From NCBI GenBank assembly GCA_020086605.1, contig JACBWW010000012.1, forward strand, positions 14,507,855 to 14,571,854: a DNA stretch of 64,000 nt, in the 5' to 3' direction. The notes beneath the pieces were generated by a model. The model was not told the origin of the DNA. It was given only the letters and a program-made list of their open reading frames with translations, and made no database searches. This DNA is from Lanius collurio. Taxonomy: Eukaryota; Chordata; Aves; Passeriformes; Laniidae. Below, in pieces: positions 23,681-35,560 of the stretch. Within the stretch, counting starts at the first letter, position 1, and every line of letters begins with the position of its first letter. Both the position numbers and the translations under genes were made by a program.

Positions 23681-24269
23681 AAAAATGAAAGAAACCAGAA
23701 CAGCAAACCTACAACAAAAAAACCCAAGACCACTGTGTATTTCGGAATCTTACTATACAATATTAATGTCTCTATGGGGGTGTGTGCTATTATGACACTA
23801 ATTTGTTTAACACAAACAAGCATAAGTAGCTGAAGATGAAAACCTGTACCTAAAGACACGGCTGACAAAACATACTCATATGTGCAAATGGGATGCTTGG
23901 GAAAAAAGCTAATCTGGGGTTATTTGCACAAATAAGAGGGTTTTTTTCCTTTCCACAGAAGAGCTAACATCACCACAGCCTCCTGCAATGTTAACATTAA
24001 ATTTTTCTCTGTGTGCCTGTGTGCAAGCAGCTTTTGTTAGCGTTTGTCTACAAAATTATAATAGGTGTCTTTCCTTGTGCACTGGCTTGTGTGATAGCTG
24101 TTTAAGAGACAAAACCAAGCCCTGTCTTTAATATAGTGTTATCAGAGGCATCTCCCTTGGGGAGGTGTTATGGCCATCTAGCAGACACCTAGATGAGATG
24201 TGTGCTTCTTTGGAGAGATACTGCTACAAAGCATTTGAGAGAAAAAATGGATGCTTAGTTAATAGATGC

Positions 24270-24420
24270 GCATAATTACTAATCTGCGATGCTCCTTAAT
24301 GGGAGATTTTGACAGGCAGTTTTGAGAGGTATCATAAAGATGTGCAATAGTGCTGCTGAGTTTCTAACTCATTCCCCTAGAATCCTCCAAACTTAACTTT
24401 TATTAGCTGTAATTTATTTT
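24270..24420. promoter_or_regulatory. Candidate CNE (weak)
   Basis: Contains GATGCGCATAATTACTAATC and CTGCGATGCTCCTTAATGGG, with two TAAT cores and retained CpGs in AT-rich surroundings. Only texture supports it. Confidence 0.2.
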
Positions 24421-27400
24421 TTTTCTACCTTCAACAATTATTTGGAGAATCCAGCTCATTGCTGCCCTTCCCTCCCAAGGAAGTATGTTAGAACAGAAAC
24501 GTGCTTCCAGATTTCCCTCATCTGCACATTTCCACATCATGCTGGGCACAGGCACCGCATCACAACTGAGCAGGACTGGTTATAGTGGAGGGGAATGCTG
24601 CTCCCGTTATGAGAGAGGCTAATGTAAAGAAGATACTACAGAAATGAAAAGGAGTTAAGGTTAGGAGTTAGGCTGACATGGGGTGTTAACACAGCAGCAC
24701 TTCTTGGGAGGCCTATCACCCTAACTCAGGCTGAAAGTATGTGGGGAACCATGTTTTGCTGTCAGTATTGGAGCTGCAAAACCATATGTACCAGTTGGGT
24801 GTAATGGAAAAGACCTGAAACTCAGAGGCAAGTGACTGGCTGTATTTCTCTATGCCCTGCCTCTGCATCCCTGCATGCCAGCACAGCTGAGGGCAAGATT
24901 TCTGATTCTTGCTATTCCTGTCCTGGAGAGGCAGGGTGGCCTGATTCCCCGCTCAGCTGGTTTTGCTCCTGTGATTTCAGGGGATGGCCTAGATGTGCTG
25001 CAAGGAATTAACCCCTCACCCTCCTTCCTGCACATGCCATTTTGTTGGGAAGTGTAAGATTGAATGAAACCACTACAACAACATGTTTTGCTGTGAGTGA
25101 GAATGATCAGCACAAAGCACAAACAGCCAAAGCCCCACTTGCAGACTGTTTTCAGTACTTTAAAGCAGCCTACATCTGGCTTTTGTCCCTGTCTTTCCTT
25201 TGGATTTCTATTGTACCTGGGCACCCTTGCAGGAGATGATAATTCTTGCTAAAATCCCCTCACTTGCCTCGCTGTCCATCCAACATCAAAACACACCAAT
25301 GCTTTGAGAAAGCAACCCAGAAGCTCCCATCTTAACAGAGCAAAATGTGACTGAAAATGCTCATGAGATCACACTTGTGACAGGTTAATGTGAACTATTT
25401 CTGAAGGTGAAACGGAGGCGTTGAGGTCCAAGGACAGCAAGTGGCACGCTCCCAACTGCAGTTCATGATGAAACAGGCCACCGGGTGTCTGCGGCTTTTC
25501 AGAAGCCCTGTCATACATTGCAAACATATTTTGAAAGGTTTTATAAACAAATCCAAAGGAGGTTATTAAATCCATCATTCTGTGTGCAGAAGGCATGAAA
25601 AAATTGTTGTGAATCGGGTAAGTAAATAGAAGTCTAACAGCAAATAATAAAATGACATAAATACAAGAATGATGACTAGATTGCTGTATTTTGAGTGGAT
25701 TTCAGACAGATGTGAAACAGGTGGTAATTATTTGCTACAGAGTAACTGCAATTTACTTGAATTAACTGCATAATACATTTTGGCCAGAAATCCTGGTATT
25801 AACACAATGATTTCTGAACTTCTTTAGGGAAAACCATCAGTTTTGTATCAAGTTGCATTTCACCATGGCACTCATGGTTTTTTTATCCTCAATAAAATAC
25901 AAACATTAAGGTTATGCAAGCAGCCAGGGCAGCAATGAGCAGGAACTCTGGGCAGAAAATGGACACTGGCTCCATGCAAGAGCTTCTTTCTTGTGGATCT
26001 CACCCCAAAACGCCAACATGGAGGAGCGCACCAGGTCTCCTGCTGCTGTGCTCAGAAATTTCACCCTGGGCAGCCCCACAGACCAAGAAATGGGCTTGCA
26101 GGGTAACTCCTGTGGCTCTGCTTCCCTCACAGACATACCTACTGCATCTCTCCTGGTTTCTGGCACGTAAATTAATTAGAATGATGTTCCAGAGGAAACT
26201 TCCTCTTGGATTTGGTACACAATTCTTTCAGCACACAATGATGAACAATCTTAATTTCCTTCAGATGATCTCGTCAGCTGTATTAATAAATTAAAAAGCC
26301 AAAAATAAGAATAGCAGTGTCTGAAACTACACTGGCAAAAAAAAAAAAAAAAGCAATAAATCATTAAGCGAAAGGTATTAAAACTACCATGCAAGGCACG
26401 TATTTGCTATATTTAGCTTTTTTACCCTACAGGATGATAATCCTAAAGTGGAAGGAAAAATGTGCTGAATCACTACATTTAAAAAAATGTATTCTTCATT
26501 GAGCAAAATGTACCAGCCCTGTAACACTGAATCTGAGTGCTTTTCACCCTACATTAAAATACTTACTGAACTGAGAGAGATTAAGGAAAACCTGAGATCT
26601 TCCCAAATGCATGCTTCAGAGGAGCGGGGAATTAAATCAGCATTCATATACTCGGAAGTTGGTATTCAAATTGTTCTGTGAAAGGAGTGCTTTATGTGTT
26701 TTGATAGCCCGAAGTGCCATGGCCGCTGCAGGACACAGGCATTACATGAACATCAGATCCCAAACTGCCTACCTGGGGCAGGAATAAGGGCAACAGAGCC
26801 AACCTCAGTGATGCTACTCACACAAGTTAGAATTTAGTCCTGCAAATCCTTCATCCAGTGGTGACGCTGATAAAAATGTGGGGGAAAGAAATGCAGATCA
26901 TTGCTGTAATTTGCAAAAGTCTGGTGTAAGAAATTTTCCAAATGCATGGGCAATGTGCATGAACAGAGCAAGCCTCTAAAAATGTAGACAAATGTTGAAT
27001 TTTTGAAGACGCATTTTAAAACAGGAGATGTATTTTGTCAGCTAAAACATAATTTTACAGAAACTCTTCCTACCTTGCTTGGATAAGCTGTGGTACCATA
27101 TGGCAATTTCCACCAATGGTGGCAATATTATCTTTTTATAAAAATAATATCCTTTTTCCTCTCAACAAGCTTTACAGATGAGTATAGGAAAAAAACACAT
27201 TTGAATTAAGCAGATGCTTATGACATTCCTCCTGGCCATATAATGTGATTTATTGAGTTATACTGCAGTCTTAGGCTTTTTAACCAGATTAAGGCTGAAA
27301 AAGAAGCCAGCAACTAAAACAGTTTTCCTTTTTTATTTGTATTATATTTAGTTATGTCATATTTTTAGTTAAATAAAGTTGTGGAAGAGTACAGAAGCTA

Positions 27401-30400
27401 CAAGACCTAATGGCCCGGATACGTAATTAATCAGATTTGAAAAGCAAGGATCATTTATCTACATAAAACAAATAGAATCTATCCTATTAAGCTAACCCAT
27501 TCAAATCACAAACCTGACTGCTGCTGGTGAGAATATTTTGCTTGGCAAAGGTCCTAAAGGTTCTAAAATTATGTATGCTATTTTTATTTCCTCCTTGGAT
27601 TGGATTAGTTACTAAGCAACTGAAGTGTTCAGTTCTCTTGGTTAACAGACATACTGTATTTCATAAAATTGGTTACTGTATAGGACCTAAACTCCCGTGA
27701 AGAAAAGATAGAATCGTGGATTTTGGGGACTATTTGCTTGTGAGTGGTTTTGTGAGATGGACTGTCCTGGCTTACATTTTAAATGTACATAATTACTATC
27801 TGGATTGCAAGTTTTTTAAAAGTTTTACCTCTAGGTTATATTTTTAAGAAAAGAGGAATCTCTAAGTCAGCGTCCTACTTGACGAGGGAATTTGATCACT
27901 TTTCATTTCCTAAAGATGCCGCTAAGGAACTGGAGGTATATCATCAGTGTAATGCTCTTTGGTGCATTAAACAGAAGTAGGACACAGCTTAATAAAAAGA
28001 AAAAAAAAAAAGGTAAAAACCAGCAGGGAATATAAAGAAGATGCCCTGAAATAGCTCTCCTCTGGAGTGAGAATGGACAGGAACTCTGGCATAGAGGCAG
28101 AATACTGGCAACATCCTTTAAAGCACATCCAAATGTCCTATCTTTAGCTGACTTGTTGCTATCACTTGCAAGTATATGTGTTCTTTGCACAGTCATATGA
28201 GGATGGAAAAAGTACTTTGGGCCTCTCAGGACTCTGAAATGTGCTGCTTAGTGATGCTGAAGCCCTATAACTCTCCACTGTGCACCAAGCTGTTCAACTT
28301 CACAAATTATCTTCCTAGTGCCCCTTAAACAAAATAAAACGGAGCTGATGTTGGTTTGATGGTTGACCCTGGTGTTCTTGCTTGTTTGTTTAACCCTGGA
28401 TGAAACCTAGGAGGAGTGAAATATTAGCTTTTACATAAAGTTGATCTAAACCAATCCTTGGGATAATGTGTACCACCAGACATACCCTGGAACCTTTTCT
28501 GAAATTAGACTGTGTTAGACAAGTCAGCCTCCTCTCTCTCTGAGCCAGCTGATTGCTGTATTTCCACACCGATGGTGTGGTGTGGCTGTGGTGCCCAAAG
28601 GTGCTCAGATACTCCTCAGATAGGCAGAGCCCACAGATGCTTCTGGATCAGATACAAAGAGCACACACTTGTGTGCCCAGCTGACACATGAAAGCTCTTC
28701 CCTGCTCTTCTGCAGTTTGGTCAGGTGAACTGCCTTCCTTTGCAGCCTCCAGGAAAAAAAAAATATGTTAAAGCTGGCAAAACATTTCAGAGCTCAGGGT
28801 GCACCAAGTACCTAACCTGGCCTGCTTAGTTGTGGTGCAGTGAGGAAAAGCCAAGCTCATGTGAAGGGGCTGCCAAGCAGGGCATCTCTTCCCTGTGCAA
28901 ATCCCTAGGAAATATCTGGTGAGCAGAGGGACAAGAGAGATGCTGGAGTGTGTATCAGTCCCACAGCTGCCTATGCCATCCATTTGTTCTGGGCAATGTG
29001 TTTAAGCTCATCCCCATAAATAGACTCTACTGGATGATGATAGAAGTAATATGAAGTGCTTAAAGCAGCTATTCCATAAATCATTTGCATTCACTGGGTT
29101 CCACCTGGGCCCTCACTGTACTCTCGTTCCTCTGCTTGGCTTGACAGGCAGAGCACAAAATGGGTCACTTTCTACTCCCTTGAATATTTTATCACTAAAA
29201 AGGGAAAAGCAAAAGGTCAGTGTTCAAAGGGATTCCTTGTCCATATCTCTGTGCAACTTCAGCAATCTGGGTAATCTCAGGACCAGACCCTTCAAGATGC
29301 ACACAAGACCTCTGAAAAAATCACTGCCCTCATATCACAGTGCTGTCTCCTGCGTGGCTCCTTGCTGTCTCAAGGTTAATATGCACACACGCGAAAAAAT
29401 CTACTTGTAGGTACTAAAGCTGACCCGCAGCATGTGCTGCACTATTCTGGAAAGTAGTTCAGGCAATTCAGTGCCTTCTTTCAACTGTACTCTATTCTTT
29501 AAGCATCACTCTTCTACAAGTTTTAAAACAACTCTTAAAAAGGAACCATTAGTGAATGCTTGTGTAGGTACCACTGGACTGCAAGACAAAAAATGGACCT
29601 ACCTTCTGCAGCACATCTGCACTCAAACCTGCTTGCTTAAGGGCTCACAACCCTTGCATAAGCAAAGATCCTTGCCTGAAATCTGACAAGTGAGCTGTTT
29701 CAAAATCGAAGGGAAGAAAAGTCCATAACTGTGATGACTCCCACTGCTGTTCTCTGGCCAGCTGCAGGGAGAGTGAAATTTCCATCACTTCTGTGGTCCC
29801 ATGTAAGCCCAAGCAGGGAGAGAGAGCCAACAGTACAAATGCCATCAGGAGCTGTGATGCTTTTTTTCAGCCAGATACTGCACCACAAGATAGGCTGCTG
29901 CATGACTCAAAATAAATGTACTTTGCGTACATTTGGGTGCAAAGCACATTTAATTTAAATTTTAGGAATGTCTCAGCTTTCCATCAGGAATTCCTGGGGT
30001 ATCATCCTGAGTAAGCTGTGAGGAGGACAGCAGATGCAGAGGATCCTACAGGGTTGATGCTGGGGAAGATGGAGAAGGAGGGCGAGCAGTGCCTCAGCAC
30101 ATACCTAACCAGTGTAGTCATTTGAAATGATGTTTAAATACCAGTGTTGAATAGTGACACGAACGAAATGTACTAGAAAACACAAAACATTTTAAAATCA
30201 GTGGGGAGGTATGAGATGCTGATCTGCAGTTCCAGCAGAGGACAGTCAGCAGTGTTGATAGGCACGCTACGCTGTGGAACCACACCAGGGCCCTAACACA
30301 AAGCAAAGCACAAAGCCAGTTTTTTAGTTAGCTTTTTTAGGGTCAGCTTCTCTTGCTTCACCAGCCCTTTGCTTTAACGTGCAGTGACATAGCAGTTCCA

Positions 30401-33400
30401 CCCAGAGCATAATGGCTAAGCAAAGCAAACATGATTTCAGGTATAGGCACTGTTACACCCAGGAAATAATATCAGAACCAACGTTTCAACACTAGAATGG
30501 CTGTTCTGCAAACTACCTGTCATACCATTTCTTATAATGCCACAAGTGCACCACAAGAAAAATTTTCAGCAATCCCTCTTATTAGATGCAATCCTGCAAA
30601 ATCTTGGAGCAAAGTTGCTAGGAGGTCTTCATTTTTGACATATGCATGGTTCTCCTGACTGCAGCAGGACTGCTCACTTCAGGTCTACTTGATCTACAGC
30701 TGAGCTTTCAGAAAACTCTTTGTTTTGAAGTAAAGAAATGAAGCAGGACATTGAACCTTATAAAGGAAGGAATACTAATAGAAATGCCTCACCAAGCATG
30801 AACTCTTAGACCTTCAATTTATTTTTCCAATACAAGCCTATACTCCTGCAGCCTGCTCCTGTGGGGTGCAATGCACCAGTGGCTCCCAGGACTTCCCTGC
30901 AGCAGGGTATTATCATCAACTGCTTCATCCTTGCAGCTTGAGCTCTGACTGCCCACCAGCAATAATACTCAAACTACACTACACAGGAACTCAAATCACA
31001 CTCTTTCCATTTCCCAAACCACAACCACACAAGCCAGGCTGCTGATTTAAATGGGAATATTTGCAGGTTTGCAAAACCAGGTCACAGGGAGGGGAAAAAA
31101 AAATCCTGTTTTGCAATGCCTGGAGAAGACACGTGGGAGAGATGGGGTTTGTTTTCTTGGAAAAGAAAGACACAGGGAAAAGGCAAATGAAGCCTCACTT
31201 CTGAATCGAGACAAACGGCTGTCTTATTGGCACAAGTAAATTAAAGGTGAAAGCTTTGTCAGGAGCTGTGCTCTGTGGAAGACAGCTAGAGAAGAAGAAT
31301 TTAAGATTTCAGGGACAGGAAGAGTCACAAGAGATGAACATTCTATGATTTAATTATCCAACTGGAGGGATAAATTAAGCTTTTGACTTGAAGTTGCATA
31401 TAAAGAGAGCAATTAGACCTCTCTTTAAGAAAATTAGCATACGGTTTAAGAAGGGAGTAATAGTTTAAAATGCTAGTATGAAATTGTTACTTATATGCAA
31501 TGGCAATAGATCTCTATGCTAGACAGACTGAACTAGATGCTCAATTGTTTTATATCAGTGTTCCTTTTCCAAAGTCAGAAGACCTGGAGCTGTTTTTTGC
31601 TGTTAGAAGATCTGCCCCAGTAAGTCCATTTTCAGTGTGGACACAGCCTCCACCTCCACCAAAACTCTTGGGAAGTTTTCTCAGTTTCCAAACCCACACT
31701 GCTGCTGTGTGTCTTGGATATGTATTATTCATAGATTATTAATCCCTTTAAAATAGGTCTGTGCTGTGAATCTGCTCTTGAAATGGGCTTTACATATGCA
31801 TATATGCTTAGCTTGGGTTCACGTTTTCATGACAGGCTTCTGTACAACAGTAGTCTGTATGACTGTTAATCCACTCTTAGAAGGATGTATGTGTGTTTGC
31901 ATATATCTATACATATGCACCTTTACTCTCCAGGCTTTGCTGGCACTGCATTAAACAATTCCAGTGAGATGAAGTTGTTTCAAAAAAAAATCCCCAAAAC
32001 CCCAAACATCTCCATCAAGCTTCAGATTTCCCAAGTGGTTAAATCAGTACTAGTTCTCTGACCAAAATCAAACACTACCAATCTATTTTAGCTAGGGAAC
32101 AAGCCCATAATAATTATAAGAATACTTAGTAATTTATTAGAGGTTTAAATTAAGTTATTTTCCACATCAGATGGTTATATAAGCTTTTTTTCTACACTGT
32201 GTGCCAACTTGAAATAAACTATGCTCTCTGTTTGGAAACCTACCAAAAATTGTTGAGAGAGATTTCATCAGTACAGAGACAAGCACTTTTGACCCCATGT
32301 AAGATTTTGTTGTGGTATCCCTATTTGAACAAGTAACAATTCTGAGGAAGTCAATGTTTGCTCTGCTATCGTATTTCTATCTAGTAGCACTTTCCGGAGC
32401 AAAGAAATTGCTCTATCATGCGTGCAGAAGCACTTGGCTTGCACATAAAAAGTCCCCGGAGGGTTAAAAAAACAACAACCCACCACTTTTGGAAACCCTA
32501 TCAACATGCACACAAATTGCACACCAAAGAACTGGCTAGTATAAATTTGAATGCATTTAATACCAAAGTGAGGAGCAAGACAGTAACTCTGAAGCAACAA
32601 TCTGTCCTTTTTGCGAAACTTACTGTCAAACAAAATGTTTAAAAGAGGATTAATTTTCCATTTATGATCTTTTACTAAGCACTTTCATGCTCAGATAATT
32701 AATTCTCTAATTTAAAAAAAAAAAAGAAAAAAGAAAATATATCAGTGCAGGTTTTAGTGCATTTAAATAAGCATACATTAGTTTAATTTTAATGTTTGAA
32801 GCCCTAGGATCTCAGTAGTGAAAACCTAATGTGATTTGACCTCTTTTATACAGAAAATAGGTCAATGAAAAGAAGATATAACATCTGCAGCTCTACATAT
32901 TTCCCATATTCACCAAGTTTTTATTGCTAGTAGTACTGGAGGGGAAAACATCAAGAGTAAACCTACACGTGAAAGGTATCACTGTGCTAGTCACCAGTTA
33001 GGAACTCCACCTTGTACATGACTTCTCACTATACCACACCACCAGAAATGACTGGGATGTATGTTTACAGTGAAAAAATAGCAGCTCTGCCTTTTATAAA
33101 TCAGATAGTGTGACTTACTCTGAGCTGAATTTCAGCTATGAACATTTCGGAGTGTGTAAGAGCAGGAAGCATCGTGGTGTCTGAGGCTGCTGTGGAAAAG
33201 CTTCCTTGGTTGGATGTCAACTGCTACGGTGCCACTGGCATTCAATGATGCTGATGTGGTCCTCATCTGCTCCCAGGGGACTGTCCAGTCAGGAGCAAAT
33301 GTGTGTTCAGGTGGCAACTCTCAGGGATTCACCCCAGAAGCCTTGTCCCAGCAGGAACAGACCTGTTCACCCACACATTACATTGATGTTCTCCCTAGAA

Positions 33401-33495
33401 CAGACCGCCCACTGATGGGCAGGAGCAGATCTTTAGGAAAAGGAATATTTGGGCTTTTCTGTTTCTATGCTGACACTTGCTGCTTGGATAAATGT

Positions 33496-33499
<4 letters not shown>

Positions 33500-33536
<37 letters not shown>

Positions 33537-33568
33537 TTTGTTTGTTTGTTTGTTTGGTTTTTTTTTTT
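33500..33568. repeat. T36 - (GTTT)5 - T11 simple repeat
   Basis: Thirty-six consecutive T (33500-33535), five GTTT units (33536-33555), GG, then eleven T (33558-33568). No AATAAA lies appropriately on the minus strand, and no gene-like body follows, so a retrocopy tail is unlikely. The tract is highly prone to length variation. Confidence 0.9.
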
Positions 33569-33979
33569 CCTTTATCTGTGCAAATCCTTGAAATCCCTGC
33601 CCTTTGGGAGCAGGTTTTCGGAACAGCTGCCCAAGATGACAGGTGGATATTTATCTCTCTGTGTGGTTTAGTATGTAACTACCCTTGTCTCCCACCTTGT
33701 AGGTCAAGTTCATATGGTCCAGACAGCACTTCTGAGGAAACTGTAGAGAAATGTAGGGAGTGGGGGCTGGGACTGCCAGATGGCCGTGTATCCATCTATC
33801 TGTCTGTCTATTTCCCACTCCCTGGTGCCCCCCCATGACGCAGCATCAACTGGTAGCTTCAGTGGGAAATTAATTTGCTCCCCTGCTTCTACTCAGGGAA
33901 GTTGCCACTCCACATTTTTAAGTTTACAGCTATGTATCACCAAACGAGCCCCAAGAAAGGGGAAGACAGCCAGGCTGAT
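33569..33979. other. Non-coding, no recognised feature
   Basis: Short stretch after the T-rich repeat. Overlapping plus-strand frames of 129 and 98 codons run across the simple repeat and lack family resemblance. Confidence 0.4.
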
Positions 33980-34045
33980 GTTAAATGACTTGCTCAATGT
34001 CAAATGTCAGCCAGCAGCAGAACTGGAAGTACAAGCCTGGGTTCC
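33980..34045 (-). mobile_element. MIR-like SINE fragment
   Basis: The plus strand reads GTTAAATGACTTGCTCAATG, then TCAAATGTCAGCCAGCAGCA, GAACTGGAAG and AGCCTGGGTTCC. This follows the reverse complement of the MIR core (remembered as gttaagtgacttgcccaaggtcacacagctagtaagtggcagagctgggattcgaacccagg). About 66 bases remain, on the minus strand. MIR-type SINEs predate the amniote split, so a decayed copy in a bird is expected. Confidence 0.5.
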
Positions 34046-35199
34046 ACATGGTGCAGACTGTAGCTATGTTTGCTAGTTTAAGGTTTGGTGTACACTTCTG
34101 AAAATGAGTGCATGGTGAGGAATACACGTTCAATGTATTCTTTGTATTCAATACCCTGTGGTTTTTTTCCAACACCACCACCACAGCCCATACAGAAGTC
34201 CACTCAGACTTAACTGTTTTGAAAAGGCAAAGGATCACCTTATTCCCAGGTGAAACCAAAATTACTGCCCCAGTTCTTTCTATGTTCAGGACAATGGACT
34301 GACTACAAACTATCATGGATATAATTTAGCAAATACAAGTTGTACATACTTATTTAATACAGAATTTTTATAATACACTGGCCCAAGCCTTTCTTTTGTA
34401 TAACGTTGTAGGATGCCATGGTCTTACAGGGAGACATGTCTCCCTGGCAATCCTCTACCTTGCAGTACATAGGAACATGCCAGAATTACTGCTAGTAATT
34501 CAGGCATGGGTGTGAAATATATTAATGCAGATCTTACAAAGACTAGTTTTGGAGGTTTATAAAAACCTGTATATTCTATTGAACAATTAGTTCTGGCAGC
34601 AAGGCCTTTAATCCAATAAAACCTCATTATGTCAGTAACAGATCCCATGCAACATGCAAATCATACAGCTTTAGTGTCAACTCCCTGCCTGGTCGGTGTT
34701 AACGAGAAGGGCTGAGGGGGGATTTCCAGGGGTTCAGAGACTGCTTTGTTTCAAATGCAATTTTGTTTGCTTTGTCTTTTTTTTTTTGGCAGCAGTCCTT
34801 AAAAGCCACAGGGCTCCATGGCATCCTCAAAGCCCATCAGGACCATTTGTGTGCAATGTGTGCTCCAAAGAGGTCAGAGCCAAGACCAGTGCAGTGGCCA
34901 CTGCTTCTGGTTGTTACCTTGACTTTTAACACACCCAAAGCAGGACAAATCCCCTTCCCTTTTGCTTTCCAGTACATTCCCTCTCACCCCAAGATCACTA
35001 GTCTCTTCCTTGGTTGCATCAGTCTCAGCAATGCAGAGATAAAGACTCTGATTTGTTTTTCAGGAGCTAGGGAGAGAGAGGGGAAAAAAAGAAAAACCAG
35101 GAAAACAAAAAGCACAAAGGCACCAGTTATGGAGGAATTCAATGTTTTCACCACCTTTCTCCCCATCCCCAGCTTTAAGCATCAGCTCCAGTCAATTCC
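34046..35199. other. Non-coding, contains a perfect palindrome
   Basis: No exon or repeat family is recognised apart from the 20-bp palindrome at 34427-34446. A T-rich run (34779-34788) precedes GGCAGCAG. A 149-codon plus frame (34763-35212) runs into the next CNE-like block and has no domain. Confidence 0.4.
34427..34446. promoter_or_regulatory. Perfect 20-bp palindrome with p53-family half-site
   Basis: CAGGGAGACATGTCTCCCTG is its own reverse complement. Its centre AGACATGTCT is an ideal RRRCWWGYYY decamer, the half-site used by p53, p63 and p73. A second adjacent decamer is not present, so full-site binding is not predicted. The palindrome is certain; function is inference. Confidence 0.35.
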
Positions 35200-35560
35200 A
35201 CCCAGACAATAAAGTCATTTATCACTCAAGGACCCGCACAGGTTCAATACCTGATGTAAAGCAGATGATTGCTTCCATTGATTCAGATGAAATATCCAAG
35301 CAGAGCCGCAGCCGGCCGTGGCTAGAGTGCATGCACCATTTGTGATGGTTTAATAAATAAACCATTGATTATAAAATGGAGCCTGATAAATCCTGACGGG
35401 GCAGATCTGCAGCTGTACCTCTCCTCTGACTCCTATAATTAATGGCTTGGTACTGTGCTACTGTTAAGTGAGAACCCGCTCATCTAGAAGCAATAGCACA
35501 TGTTAGCGGCATTTATGCAAATGTGTGCAATTAGTGCACCCGGCGAAACTGACAAGGTCA
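35200..35560. promoter_or_regulatory. Strong candidate developmental enhancer / CNE
   Basis: The motif content is the richest in the window. CCATTGATT occurs twice (35275-35283, 35362-35370). There is an 8-bp inverted repeat ATGGTTTA/TAAACCAT (35345-35352 and 35358-35365), an adjoining BglII-type palindrome and E-box (GCAGATCTGCAGCTG, 35401-35415), ATAATTAATGG (35435-35445), a perfect POU octamer ATGCAAAT (35515-35522) and CAATTAG (35528-35534). CpGs are retained in GCCGCAGCCGGCCGTGG, CCTGACGGGG and CCCGGCGAAA. No open frame here has coding character. The enhancer interpretation is inference from motif density. Confidence 0.45.

Larger units (their letters stand above)
23147..33499. other. 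Long gene-free stretch
   Basis: About 10 kb without a supportable gene. It includes a G13 run (23655-23667), an A17 run (26337-26353), and a possible CNE at 24270-24420, both described separately where relevant. Frames up to 126 codons (25914-26294) lack domains and splice context. Small inverted repeats occur (CCACACC-GAT-GGTGTGG at 28564-28580), but no transposon could be named. Confidence 0.4.

Noticed and set aside
32709..32737. A-rich tract as a retrotransposon poly(A) tail
   Set aside because: Interrupted A/G-rich simple sequence with no recognisable element upstream and no target duplication.
33500..33568. Poly(T) as the tail of a minus-strand processed pseudogene
   Set aside because: No minus-strand AATAAA near the tract and no gene-like sequence beyond it; simple-repeat expansion is enough.
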